The notes under the pieces: model-generated
Databases searched by the model: none
What the model saw: the letters and a program-made list of their open reading frames with translations, nothing else
Told to the model about the DNA's origin: nothing
Source: Jejuia sp049889775
GTDB taxonomy: Bacteria; Bacteroidota; Bacteroidia; Flavobacteriales; Flavobacteriaceae
Assembly: GCA_049889775.1 (NCBI GenBank)
Contig: JBMHCT010000018.1
Coordinates: 175,128-239,127, forward strand
Length of the DNA: 64,000 nucleotides
Direction: 5' to 3'
Shown: positions 43,125 through 52,138 of the stretch, one piece after another
How the letters are laid out: every line of letters begins with the position of its first letter
Position numbering within the stretch: the first letter of the stretch is position 1
Program-made: the position numbers and the translations under genes

Positions 43125-44795
43125 ATGCAAAGACTACTTGTGGCTCTGGTTTTGTGTTTCTCAGCATCATGGTCTTATGGCCAGATTAAAACATGGGAAA
43201 ACCCAAGAAACAATAAAACCTATGAATTGGTTCAGTGGGAAGTGGCTGACATAAGCTATTCCGTGAGAGGAAATATAGATAAACCTTTTCAAAAAGAAGT
43301 ATTTGCCATTGTTACAAATGCAGAAAAGTCTCAAAAAATTCCTCTATTCTACAATGGAAACAATACATGGGTGTTGCGATATTCTAGTGCAATTAAAGGA
43401 AGAAAAACATTTAAAATTAAGTCTGAAATAAAGGGGCTTGATGGAAAGAAAGGTAAATTCTTAATTACAGAAAACAACAAAGAAGACAGACACGGTGGTA
43501 TTGTTTTAAATGAAAAGGATCCGCGTCATTTCTATTATGAAGATGGCTCGCATTACTTTAATTTAGCTTTTGAGTGTGATTGGTTATTTGCCTTAGATTA
43601 TGGGGATGATGAGCTAAAAAAAACCAGTCACTTACTTGATTTGATCGACGAAAACGGTTTCAATCAAATAGTGATGAATGTTTATGCTTATGATCCTGAT
43701 CTCGATTGGCCAAAGGATGAGCTTTTAAAACAAAACCCACAGCATGATTATGGTGCAAGAGAAGATATCTTTCCATTTTTAGGCTCTAATTCAAATCCAG
43801 ATTATAGTTCACTAAACATTAACTTTTTCAAACATTTTGATAAGGTTATTGCAGAAATGCATTCTAGGGATATTATCAGTCATTTAATGATTTATGTTTG
43901 GAATAAACGTGTATCATGGCCAAAAGCAGACTCTCAAGCAGATAATATGTATTATGATCATATTATTAAACGCTATCAGGCGTTTCCCAATATTATTTGG
44001 GATGTATCCAAAGAAGCTACTAATAAAATTGCTGTAGCACACAACAAAAATGTAGTGCAACACATTGAAGATCGCATTAAACGCACCAGAGAATTAGACG
44101 CTTTTAATCGCTTACTTTCCGTACATGCTTACAGTTTTTGTAAAAGTCATAAAGATGATGTAGACTTTATTTCCACCCAAGATTGGAAACTCTCCATTCA
44201 TGAAAGTATGCTAAAAGCCTACAACTCTTTTCCAAATAAACCTGTCTTCAATATTGAGCATGGCGGTTACGAGGAATCACCTTATAATGTCTTTCCTGGT
44301 GGCTACTCCAATGCAGAGATTTGTTTAAGACGAAACTATTTATGCTTATTCGCCGGTACTTACACTACCTATTATTGGCAAGGTACGTCATGGAATGCAG
44401 TCATTCATAACCCTTTTGAACAGCCTGATGACTTTATTAAACCTCACTTAGAGTATTTTAAGCACATGAGTGATTTATTTAAGACTGTGAATTTCGCAAA
44501 CTTTAAACCCGTATCTAAATATAATGTTAGGTCTTATGTATTAGCTAATTATTCAGAAGGACAGCTCATGCAATATTTTCCGAAAGAAGTGCATAGTGAC
44601 GATATTAAACGCTTTTTGAATAATGAGTTTAATTATGATGAAGCAACAAGGCAATGGTTTAACACATTAACAGGCGAATTTACTGAGCAGGAAGAACTAG
44701 TATTTCCACATAAATATGGCTTTTGGGATTACCGTCCTTGGCGTAATGAAGCAGATGCAATTTTAATTATCAAAAATTTAAAGAAGAAAAACTAA
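43125..44795 (+). CDS. DUF5060/DUF4038 glycoside hydrolase-like protein
   Basis: A 556-residue exported protein (signal MQRLLVALVLCFSASWSYGQ). Residues of about 25-115 are a DUF5060 beta-sandwich (VQWEVADISYSVRGNIDKPFQKEVFAIV). A DUF4038-like TIM barrel follows, with DRHGGIVLNEKDPRHFYYEDGSHYFNLAFECDW (read in parts), IIWDVSKEATNK holding a candidate acid/base glutamate, and FNIEHGGYEES holding a candidate nucleophile. Related barrels hydrolyse unusual sugars such as apiose or are unassigned. The gene lies 6 bp after GH3 and 8 bp before the second GH3. The natural linkage attacked cannot be read from sequence. Confidence 0.8.
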   Translation: MQRLLVALVLCFSASWSYGQIKTWENPRNNKTYELVQWEVADISYSVRGNIDKPFQKEVFAIVTNAEKSQKIPLFYNGNNTWVLRYSSAIKGRKTFKIKSEIKGLDGKKGKFLITENNKEDRHGGIVLNEKDPRHFYYEDGSHYFNLAFECDWLFALDYGDDELKKTSHLLDLIDENGFNQIVMNVYAYDPDLDWPKDELLKQNPQHDYGAREDIFPFLGSNSNPDYSSLNINFFKHFDKVIAEMHSRDIISHLMIYVWNKRVSWPKADSQADNMYYDHIIKRYQAFPNIIWDVSKEATNKIAVAHNKNVVQHIEDRIKRTRELDAFNRLLSVHAYSFCKSHKDDVDFISTQDWKLSIHESMLKAYNSFPNKPVFNIEHGGYEESPYNVFPGGYSNAEICLRRNYLCLFAGTYTTYYWQGTSWNAVIHNPFEQPDDFIKPHLEYFKHMSDLFKTVNFANFKPVSKYNVRSYVLANYSEGQLMQYFPKEVHSDDIKRFLNNEFNYDEATRQWFNTLTGEFTEQEELVFPHKYGFWDYRPWRNEADAILIIKNLKKKN

Positions 44796-44802
44796 ATCAA
44801 CT

Positions 44803-47166
44803 ATGTCTAAATACTTTTCATCTTTAGCGTTACTATTTCTGTCAACATTTACTTTAACGGCGCAGTCTCAGAAAGCAAAACCTTTTTCAACTCCAGAAAT
44901 TGAAGCCAGAGTAGATTCCATTATGTCTTTAATGACAATGGATGAAAAGATTGCGCAGATTACAGGAACTCGTTTACGAGATATTATGGAAGATGGTAAA
45001 CTGTCAATTGAAAAGTGTAAATCACATATTCCTCATGGTATTGGTCACTTTTGTCAGTTTTCATCAGGTTTAGAATTAGAAGCTGAGGAACTCCGTGATT
45101 TAGTAAGAGAAATTCAGAATTATTTAATGACAGAAACCCGTTTAAAAATTCCAGCTATTTTTCACGAAGAAGCTATTACGGGGTTTGCAACAATGGGTGC
45201 CACAACATTTCCTCAGCAAATTGGGATAGGCTGTACTTGGAATCCAGAATTGGTTGAAAGAAACACTGCTTCAACAGCAAGAAATATGAGAGCTGCAGGA
45301 GCTACTTATGCCCTATCACCTATGTTAGATTTGAGCAGAACTGCACATTGGAACAGACACCAAGAAAGTTATGGAGAAGATGCATATTTAACATCTAGAA
45401 TGGGAGTTGCTTTTGTTCAAGGTCTACAAGGAAATGATTTTAAAACTGGTGTAGCCGCAACTGTTAAGCATTTTGCAGGTTATGGTACTGCAAATAATAG
45501 CGAAAAAGTATTATATGAGGAATACCTAATGCCCCACGAAGCTTGTATAAAAGTTGGTGGTGCAAAAAGTGTGATGCCTTCCTATGGTGTTTATAAAGCA
45601 TTACCTATATCTGCAAACCCAACAATGCTTGACCAAATTTTAAGACGCGACGTTGGTTTTGACGGTATAGTAGTAAGTGATTATGGTGCAATTAATCAAG
45701 TTTTTAAAAAATATAAACGTGCGCAAGACCTTACTACAGCGGGCGCCATGACTATGAATGCAGGTGTTGATATAGAGCTATCCTCACCAACTGCATACCC
45801 TTATTTGCCAGAAGCCATAGAAAAAGGATTAGTTACGGAAGATATTGTAAACGCAGCAGTAAAGCGCTCCTTAATAATGAAAGTAAAACTAGGTTTGCTA
45901 GACGAGACACCTATTATTGGTAAAGATGGAGATTTAGATTTTGACCCCAAAGAAAATCGTCAACTTGCCTATGATGCTGCTTGCCAGTCTTTAGTTTTAT
46001 TAAAGAACAATGGTATTCTACCATTGAAGAAAAACGTTAAAAAAATTGCTCTAGTAGGACCTAACGCAGCTACTGTGTTTGGCTTAGTTGGAGATTATAC
46101 CTATCAAGGAATGCGATCTTTTTGGTACCGGTCAGAGTTTGATAAAAATAATCCAAAACTAGTTACAGTTAAAGATGGTTTGGAGAATAAGGTTGGTAAG
46201 AAAGTTAAAGTTTTATATGAACATGGATGTGACTGGAGTGCCGCTTTAGACGCCAAAATTGATACCACAAGTTTTGGAGATGATCGATTAAGTCAGTTGA
46301 AATTAAGAACCATCAAAGATTTACCCCAACCTAATCCAAAACGCGCTTTAGAATATGCCAACGAAAGCGATGTGATCATTGCAGTAATGGGTGAAAATCT
46401 CTATTTGAATGGCGAAGGACGTTGGAGAAAAGGCATAAGACTACCTGGTGAGCAAGAAGCATTCCTTAAAAAATTAATAGGCACTGGAAAGCCAGTTATT
46501 CTTGTAAATTTAAGTGGTAGACAGACTGTTATCAGTGATTTCTCAGATAAACTCGCTGCTGTAATTCATGGTTGGTTTCCGGGGGAAGAAGCTGGAAATG
46601 CAATTGCAGACGTATTATTAGGCTATGTTAACCCATCAGGTAAACTTTGTGTGTCTTACCCTAAAACAGAAAAGGAGGTAGAAATAAATTATCAGGACGG
46701 ACCGAATGAAGCTTTAGTGCAATATCCGTTTGGTTACGGCTTATCCTACACCAATTACACCTACAATGATTTCAAAATTGATGCGAAAGCCGACATCAAT
46801 GATGAGTGGTTTGAGGTCTCTTGTAAAGTGAAGAATACAGGAAAATTTAACGGTTCTGAAATTGTGCAATTATACGTATCCCCAAAAAACGAAAACACTA
46901 CCATGAAATCTATTCTATTGAAAGGGTTTAAGCGAGTAAATTTAAAATCTGGTGAATCAAAAACTATAACATTTAAAGTTTCACCGCAACAATTAGTGGA
47001 ATATAAAAATAGACAATGGATCATTGATGCGGGTACTTATGAGTTCAAAATTGGTGCCTCTTCTGAAGATATTCGTCTTAAAGGGTATATTGAAATAACT
47101 GGAAAAAATGTTATCCTTCAAAAAGGACGGGAAGTTTTCTTTTCTAAATCTGAAATAAGTAATTAA
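44803..47166 (+). CDS. GH3 glycosidase, second paralog
   Basis: A 787-residue exported GH3 enzyme with a signal peptide (MSKYFSSLALLFLSTFTLTAQ), different in subgroup from the first. Marks: LMTMDEKIAQITGTRLRDIM, IFHEEAITGFATMGATTFPQQIGIG, SPMLDLSRTAHWNRHQESYGEDAYL, KHFAGYGTANN and nucleophile Asp293 in VVSDYGAI. The C-terminal fibronectin III-like domain is present (FNGSEIVQLYVSPKNENT). Such enzymes typically release beta-glucose, beta-xylose or related residues from the non-reducing end. It is followed 2 bp later by the first sulfatase gene, so its substrate is expected to become available after desulfation. Confidence 0.9.
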   Translation: MSKYFSSLALLFLSTFTLTAQSQKAKPFSTPEIEARVDSIMSLMTMDEKIAQITGTRLRDIMEDGKLSIEKCKSHIPHGIGHFCQFSSGLELEAEELRDLVREIQNYLMTETRLKIPAIFHEEAITGFATMGATTFPQQIGIGCTWNPELVERNTASTARNMRAAGATYALSPMLDLSRTAHWNRHQESYGEDAYLTSRMGVAFVQGLQGNDFKTGVAATVKHFAGYGTANNSEKVLYEEYLMPHEACIKVGGAKSVMPSYGVYKALPISANPTMLDQILRRDVGFDGIVVSDYGAINQVFKKYKRAQDLTTAGAMTMNAGVDIELSSPTAYPYLPEAIEKGLVTEDIVNAAVKRSLIMKVKLGLLDETPIIGKDGDLDFDPKENRQLAYDAACQSLVLLKNNGILPLKKNVKKIALVGPNAATVFGLVGDYTYQGMRSFWYRSEFDKNNPKLVTVKDGLENKVGKKVKVLYEHGCDWSAALDAKIDTTSFGDDRLSQLKLRTIKDLPQPNPKRALEYANESDVIIAVMGENLYLNGEGRWRKGIRLPGEQEAFLKKLIGTGKPVILVNLSGRQTVISDFSDKLAAVIHGWFPGEEAGNAIADVLLGYVNPSGKLCVSYPKTEKEVEINYQDGPNEALVQYPFGYGLSYTNYTYNDFKIDAKADINDEWFEVSCKVKNTGKFNGSEIVQLYVSPKNENTTMKSILLKGFKRVNLKSGESKTITFKVSPQQLVEYKNRQWIIDAGTYEFKIGASSEDIRLKGYIEITGKNVILQKGREVFFSKSEISN

Positions 47167-47167
47167 A

Positions 47168-48667
47168 ATGCGAAAAAAAATCAGTGGGATATTGGTCATA
47201 TTATGTTGTTTTGGTTCTCAACTATATGCACAAGAAAAACCAAATTTTATTGTAATTGTTGCAGACGATTTGGGATATAATGATGTTGGTTTTACTGGAT
47301 CGACCGAAATTGAAACTCCAAACTTAGATAAGCTAGCTAATAATGGGGTTATTTTTAATAATGGGTATGTCACGCATCCTTATTGTGGGCCTTCAAGAGC
47401 TGGTTTAATTACAGGTAGATATCAAGCAAGATTTGGACTTGAAATTAATTTGACTAACTCTCATTTTGATGCTCATAACGGACTACCAATTACTGAAAGA
47501 ACCTTTGCGAAGCGTTTAAAAAAATCTGGTTACAGAACTGGAATGATTGGTAAATGGCACTTAGGGGCTTCCTATCCCTTCCATCCCAATAATCGTGGTT
47601 TTGATTATTTCTATGGTTTTCTATCTGGTGGACACACATATTGGCCAAAAAATGTAACCACCACCCATCCTTTGTATTTAGAAAGCGGAAGACCACATTA
47701 TTCTGCTAATGAAGGGGGCTATTGGCCATTGTTAAGAAACAATAATGCAGCTGAATTTGATGAATACCTTACAACCGCATTAAGTAAAGATGCCGCAAAT
47801 TTCGTTAAAGAAAGCAATGAACCTTTTTGCCTGTATTTAGCTTATAACGCACCACATGCACCATTAGAAGCCCCAAAAAAATTGATAGATAAATACGCCC
47901 ATATAGAGCATAAACAACGTAGAATTTATGCTGCAATGATTGATGCTATGGATTCGGGGATTGGTTTGGTTATTGACGCATTAAAGGAATCAGGAAAGTT
48001 GGATAATACATTGATTTTCTTTCTCTCAGACAATGGCGGAATAGTAGATAAATCTAGAAAGGAATCTGCACCAAGAAAAATTAATAAAGATTGGGGAGAT
48101 AACTCTCCATACAGAGGAGGAAAAGGCAGTATGTTTGAAGGTGGACATAATGTGCCTTTTATAGCTCATTGGCCAAAAGGTATTAAAGGTGGTACTACTT
48201 ACAATATGCCAATTACAGCTTTAGACATTGCTGCTACTTTGGTAGACTTGGGAAATGGCGACACTTCAGGACATAGTATTGAGGGGGTAAACCTTATTCC
48301 TTATGTAACTGGTGAAAACACAAATGCTCCACACAAAGCATTATTTTGGAGAATGGATAGCGGCAAAAAATGGGCTGTTAGAACACCAGAAGCAAAGTAT
48401 TTTTTACCTAGAGATGAAACTAATTTGAAAGGAGGTTTCCTAGTTGATATGATAAATGACCCATACGAAAGCAGCAATATTATTAATGAAAACCCAGAGC
48501 TAAGAAAAAAGCTAGCTAAACTATGGAATGAATGGAATGCTAATAATGAGCCCAATAAATATTTACAAGCCAATGCCTACCAAAAAGTGCGTTTAAAGTT
48601 TTACAAAGAACTTAGAGAAAAATTGGACAAAGAAGCTAAAAAAGAAAAACCGATAGTAATTGATTAA
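47168..48667 (+). CDS. S1 family sulfatase (arylsulfatase type) 1
   Basis: A 499-residue exported type I sulfatase. The signal peptide is followed by the metal motif IVIVADDLGYNDVG. The formylglycine site is Cys73 in PYCGPSRAG, matching C-x-P-S-R, and IGKWHLGASYPFHP and FLSDNGG supply further metal and substrate ligands. A formylglycine-generating enzyme is needed and is not in this window. It is the first of four consecutive sulfatase genes and it stops exactly one base before the next ATG. The SAR or S1 subfamily cannot be given without a search. Confidence 0.93.
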   Translation: MRKKISGILVILCCFGSQLYAQEKPNFIVIVADDLGYNDVGFTGSTEIETPNLDKLANNGVIFNNGYVTHPYCGPSRAGLITGRYQARFGLEINLTNSHFDAHNGLPITERTFAKRLKKSGYRTGMIGKWHLGASYPFHPNNRGFDYFYGFLSGGHTYWPKNVTTTHPLYLESGRPHYSANEGGYWPLLRNNNAAEFDEYLTTALSKDAANFVKESNEPFCLYLAYNAPHAPLEAPKKLIDKYAHIEHKQRRIYAAMIDAMDSGIGLVIDALKESGKLDNTLIFFLSDNGGIVDKSRKESAPRKINKDWGDNSPYRGGKGSMFEGGHNVPFIAHWPKGIKGGTTYNMPITALDIAATLVDLGNGDTSGHSIEGVNLIPYVTGENTNAPHKALFWRMDSGKKWAVRTPEAKYFLPRDETNLKGGFLVDMINDPYESSNIINENPELRKKLAKLWNEWNANNEPNKYLQANAYQKVRLKFYKELREKLDKEAKKEKPIVID

Positions 48668-50278
48668 ATGCAAAACATGAAAAACACACTACACTTTCTA
48701 CTTTTTATAGTTTTTACAATGTTTAATGGTTATGCTCAAGACCAACCAAATATCGTTTTGCTTTTTGCTGATGACATTAGCGCCAGAGAACTACCAATAT
48801 ATAGCTCAACTGTTTGGAGTCCGCCTAAAGGAGGTGATACTTCTGATATTCAATATAGAGCGAAAACACCAGTGTTAGATAAAATAGCCAACGAAGGCTG
48901 TTATGTTAAAACGGCTTGGGCCTCTACTGTCTGTGGCCCTAGTAGAGCAATGATGATGACGGGTAGATATGCACATTTGCATAAATGGTGGCATAATAAA
49001 GATAAAGGTAAAGCACCTAACAGAAAAAGCACATGGAATTTGTATGACAGTTCACCTTACACCATTGCTCATGTAGCAAAAGCAGGAGGTTACGCTACAT
49101 TTTGGGCAGGTAAGACCCAAATGAAAATTGATGGTTTTCCTTTTGATGAAGGGTGTTTTACCCCTGGTGAGGGCTCATACAATACTCCTATTCATACTAC
49201 AGATTTTAGATTGGAAACTAGGAAAGTAGATGGAAAGAAGGTGATTTTTAATGCTGACACTGATAAACCCATTCATAAAAAAAGCTATGTGCAATCTGGT
49301 TGGTACTGGAAACCTCATGTACAGCTAATGAATCATCCTTCTAATTCCCAAAGGCTAGAATGGTGGCCAAATAGTGATGCTTCAAAAGAACAATTTGGAC
49401 TCAATACATTCGGACCCGACGTTGAATTGAAATTCACTTTTGATTTTATAGAACGAAAAGTAAAAGAAAATAAACCCTTCTTTGTGTATTATACCAGCCA
49501 TTTAGGGCATGATGCATGGGATTTTTTAAATCCGCTCTCAGGAAATAAATGGCCGGGGACACCAAAAATAAATTGGGACGGAAAGACTTATACGCGTTTA
49601 GAACCAAATGTAACTGGAGACGATGGTGTTTATGATACGCACAATACAGTAACAGAAAGTGGTATTCATCATCATATTAATTATCTAGATTATCAGGTAT
49701 GGCAATATTTAAACAAATTCAAGGAACTCAAAATAGAAAACAATACCATTTTCATTTTTTGTGCTGATAATGGCACAAGTGGTTATGGTAAATCTAGTCC
49801 TATATCGCAAAAAGGAACTCATGTTCCATTAATTATATACGCCCCTGGAATGAATTTGACCAAAAAAGGAGCGCAAGGTGTATTGGCGAATATGTCTGAT
49901 ATGATTCCTACAATTGCAGAATTGGGCGGTGTAAAAATTCCTGATTCTTATGAAATTAATGGAGAAAGTCTCATCCCTTTCTTAACTACTTCTAAACATA
50001 AGCATAGAGCGTGGATATATGGTTATCATAAGGAGACAACCATCATTCGCGGTGATTTGGTAATGAAAGATGGCAATAATGTTTGGTACGATGTGAGTGC
50101 ATATCCTGAAGATTTAATCAGCTTTCCAAAAATTAAAGATTGGAGTAAAGTTTCTGAAGCACATCGAAAGGAAAGAGATGAATTACAAAAAATTGTACCC
50201 AAATTTGATTTGCATGCTACTTCACACGATGCGCCCAAAATTGGTATTGGTAAAGAAGAACCCTTAACTAAAATTTAA
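48668..50278 (+). CDS. S1 family sulfatase 2
   Basis: A 536-residue exported sulfatase. The ATG at 48668 touches the preceding stop; ATG 48677 (three codons later) gives a slightly shorter signal peptide. Motifs are NIVLLFADDIS, Cys89 in TVCGPSRAM (formylglycine site), ATFWAGKTQM in the position of the usual GKWH, and FIFCADNGTSGY. GKTQ instead of GKWH is a departure from the standard metal/substrate pocket. It clearly belongs to the sulfatase fold but to a different subfamily from its neighbours. It may act on another position of the same glycan. Confidence 0.92.
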   Translation: MQNMKNTLHFLLFIVFTMFNGYAQDQPNIVLLFADDISARELPIYSSTVWSPPKGGDTSDIQYRAKTPVLDKIANEGCYVKTAWASTVCGPSRAMMMTGRYAHLHKWWHNKDKGKAPNRKSTWNLYDSSPYTIAHVAKAGGYATFWAGKTQMKIDGFPFDEGCFTPGEGSYNTPIHTTDFRLETRKVDGKKVIFNADTDKPIHKKSYVQSGWYWKPHVQLMNHPSNSQRLEWWPNSDASKEQFGLNTFGPDVELKFTFDFIERKVKENKPFFVYYTSHLGHDAWDFLNPLSGNKWPGTPKINWDGKTYTRLEPNVTGDDGVYDTHNTVTESGIHHHINYLDYQVWQYLNKFKELKIENNTIFIFCADNGTSGYGKSSPISQKGTHVPLIIYAPGMNLTKKGAQGVLANMSDMIPTIAELGGVKIPDSYEINGESLIPFLTTSKHKHRAWIYGYHKETTIIRGDLVMKDGNNVWYDVSAYPEDLISFPKIKDWSKVSEAHRKERDELQKIVPKFDLHATSHDAPKIGIGKEEPLTKI

Positions 50279-50298
50279 ACAAACTAAACACACAAAAA

Positions 50299-52134
50299 AT
50301 GAAACTAAATAAAACAACAACTTTATTCACAGTAATACTGGTTGTCTTCATAAAATTCACTGCAATAGCTCAAGAACAACAACCAAATATTCTATTCATT
50401 GTTACTGATGATCAGAGGTATGATTCGGTTAAAACCTTTAACAAAGCCATAGATGGTAATGAAATGAGTGCTTTAGGTTACATTGAATCTCCTGAAGTTG
50501 ACAAACTTGCAGAACAAGGCACTACTTTTATAAATACCTATTGTCAAGCTACTGGCTGCGCTCCTTCAAGAGCCGTAATGCATCAAGGGCGCTACACCTT
50601 TAGATCTGGGGTTTATGAATTTGAATGGCATAATAACAAAGCGGAACATATGGAGCCGTCATTACCAGAGCAGTTGGCAGATTTAGGCTATCAAACATTT
50701 CACGTTGGTAAATTGGGTTATAGACTTAAAGGATTGGATGAACAAGGTAACGCTAAAGGACATAAGGTATATCAAACTGATATTGATTTTAGAAGGTTAG
50801 GTTTTGAAGGATTAGCGGATCACACTTATGGAAGTATTAGTGAAATAGACGGGGAACTTCTAAATCCAAAAGTTAACAGAGTTGAATTATTTATTTCTCC
50901 TGAAGGTACATTTGAATATGTATGTCAAGATTTGATAGACCAAAAACCAGAATATCAACAAGTTGCTGAAGATATCACTAAGAAATACGATTTAATAAGA
51001 TACTATAAAAAGAATGGCGAAAAATCCCTTTCAGAAGGTATGGTAGTTTCTGGGGTGAGTCCGCAACCTGCAGGCAAAACTAGAGATGGTTATTATGCTC
51101 ATTTTTTAAATGAATATTTAATCAATGAAAATAAGGCGTTTAATGCTGGTAAATACAAGTTTAATGGCGTAAATCCCAAAAAACCCGTATTTGCACATAT
51201 AGGTTTCGATTTTCCACATACTCCTGTCTTACCCCCTGCAGATTTTAGAGAACGCTTTCAAAAGCATACTTATAAAATCCCAGAGGTAACCGAGCAAGAA
51301 TTAGCTTCAATGGCTAAACAGATGAAAAGACAAGTTGGAAGTAAGTATTCTGACCACTTTACTCAAGAAGAGAAACAAAAAATGATCCAAGATTATTATG
51401 CATTTTGCGCTTATGGTGATCAATTGGTTGGTAAAGCTGCAAATGATTTCATAGCTTATAGTGAAAAGAATAATCAACCTTGGTTAGTTATTTACGTATG
51501 CGGAGATCATGGATGGAAATTAAACGAACATGGTGCAGTGTCAAAATTCACACCTTGGGAATGGGATAGTCATAACCCTATAATTGTAGTATCTTCAGAT
51601 AAAAAGAAATTTCCCGCTGGAAAAATTGTTGAAGATTTTACAGAGTTTGTGGATATTGCCCCAACTGCTCTAAGTGCCGCTGGAGCAGATTTAACAGAAA
51701 AGAAATTTCAATATTTAGATGGTTTAGATTTTGCTAAAACTATCACCAAAGAAGCACCTATCAGGGACTATATTATTGGAGAAAGTCATGCTGTTACTGG
51801 GCCTCGTGCTTATATAAGAACTAAAGATTATGTGCTTTCCTTAAAAACAAGACCAACAAGAACTGAAGGCGAAAATATGTTATGGGCACTATCTGCTTCA
51901 TGGGAAGATTTAGATCCTGCACTTTATGATACTAAAAAAGATCCTCAAGAAATTAAAAATATTGCGTTTGACGCAGCATATAAAGACATAGCCCAAAAAA
52001 TGAAAGAGAAACTTTTGAATATCGTTTTAGGGGATAATCGTGTGGAAATAAATTGGGGTAGACAAGGCGATGGCACTAAAATATTCCGAAGCAATTTTGC
52101 ACCTGGTGCACACGACTATAAACTAAAAATTTAG
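50299..52134 (+). CDS. S1 family sulfatase 3 (tandem paralog A)
   Basis: A 611-residue exported sulfatase with a type I signal peptide. Motifs are NILFIVTDDQRYDSV, formylglycine Cys87 in TGCAPSRAV, VGKLGYRLKG in the GKWH position, and VCGDHGWKLNEHG for the metal site. The last 110 residues, including WALSASWEDLDPALYDTKKD and the end HDYKLKI, are nearly shared with the next gene. The pair is about 4 bp apart. Length is greater than usual for S1 (about 500), with extra insertions after the formylglycine site (LKGLDEQGNAKGHKVYQT). Confidence 0.93.
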   Translation: MKLNKTTTLFTVILVVFIKFTAIAQEQQPNILFIVTDDQRYDSVKTFNKAIDGNEMSALGYIESPEVDKLAEQGTTFINTYCQATGCAPSRAVMHQGRYTFRSGVYEFEWHNNKAEHMEPSLPEQLADLGYQTFHVGKLGYRLKGLDEQGNAKGHKVYQTDIDFRRLGFEGLADHTYGSISEIDGELLNPKVNRVELFISPEGTFEYVCQDLIDQKPEYQQVAEDITKKYDLIRYYKKNGEKSLSEGMVVSGVSPQPAGKTRDGYYAHFLNEYLINENKAFNAGKYKFNGVNPKKPVFAHIGFDFPHTPVLPPADFRERFQKHTYKIPEVTEQELASMAKQMKRQVGSKYSDHFTQEEKQKMIQDYYAFCAYGDQLVGKAANDFIAYSEKNNQPWLVIYVCGDHGWKLNEHGAVSKFTPWEWDSHNPIIVVSSDKKKFPAGKIVEDFTEFVDIAPTALSAAGADLTEKKFQYLDGLDFAKTITKEAPIRDYIIGESHAVTGPRAYIRTKDYVLSLKTRPTRTEGENMLWALSASWEDLDPALYDTKKDPQEIKNIAFDAAYKDIAQKMKEKLLNIVLGDNRVEINWGRQGDGTKIFRSNFAPGAHDYKLKI

Positions 52135-52138
52135 AAGT

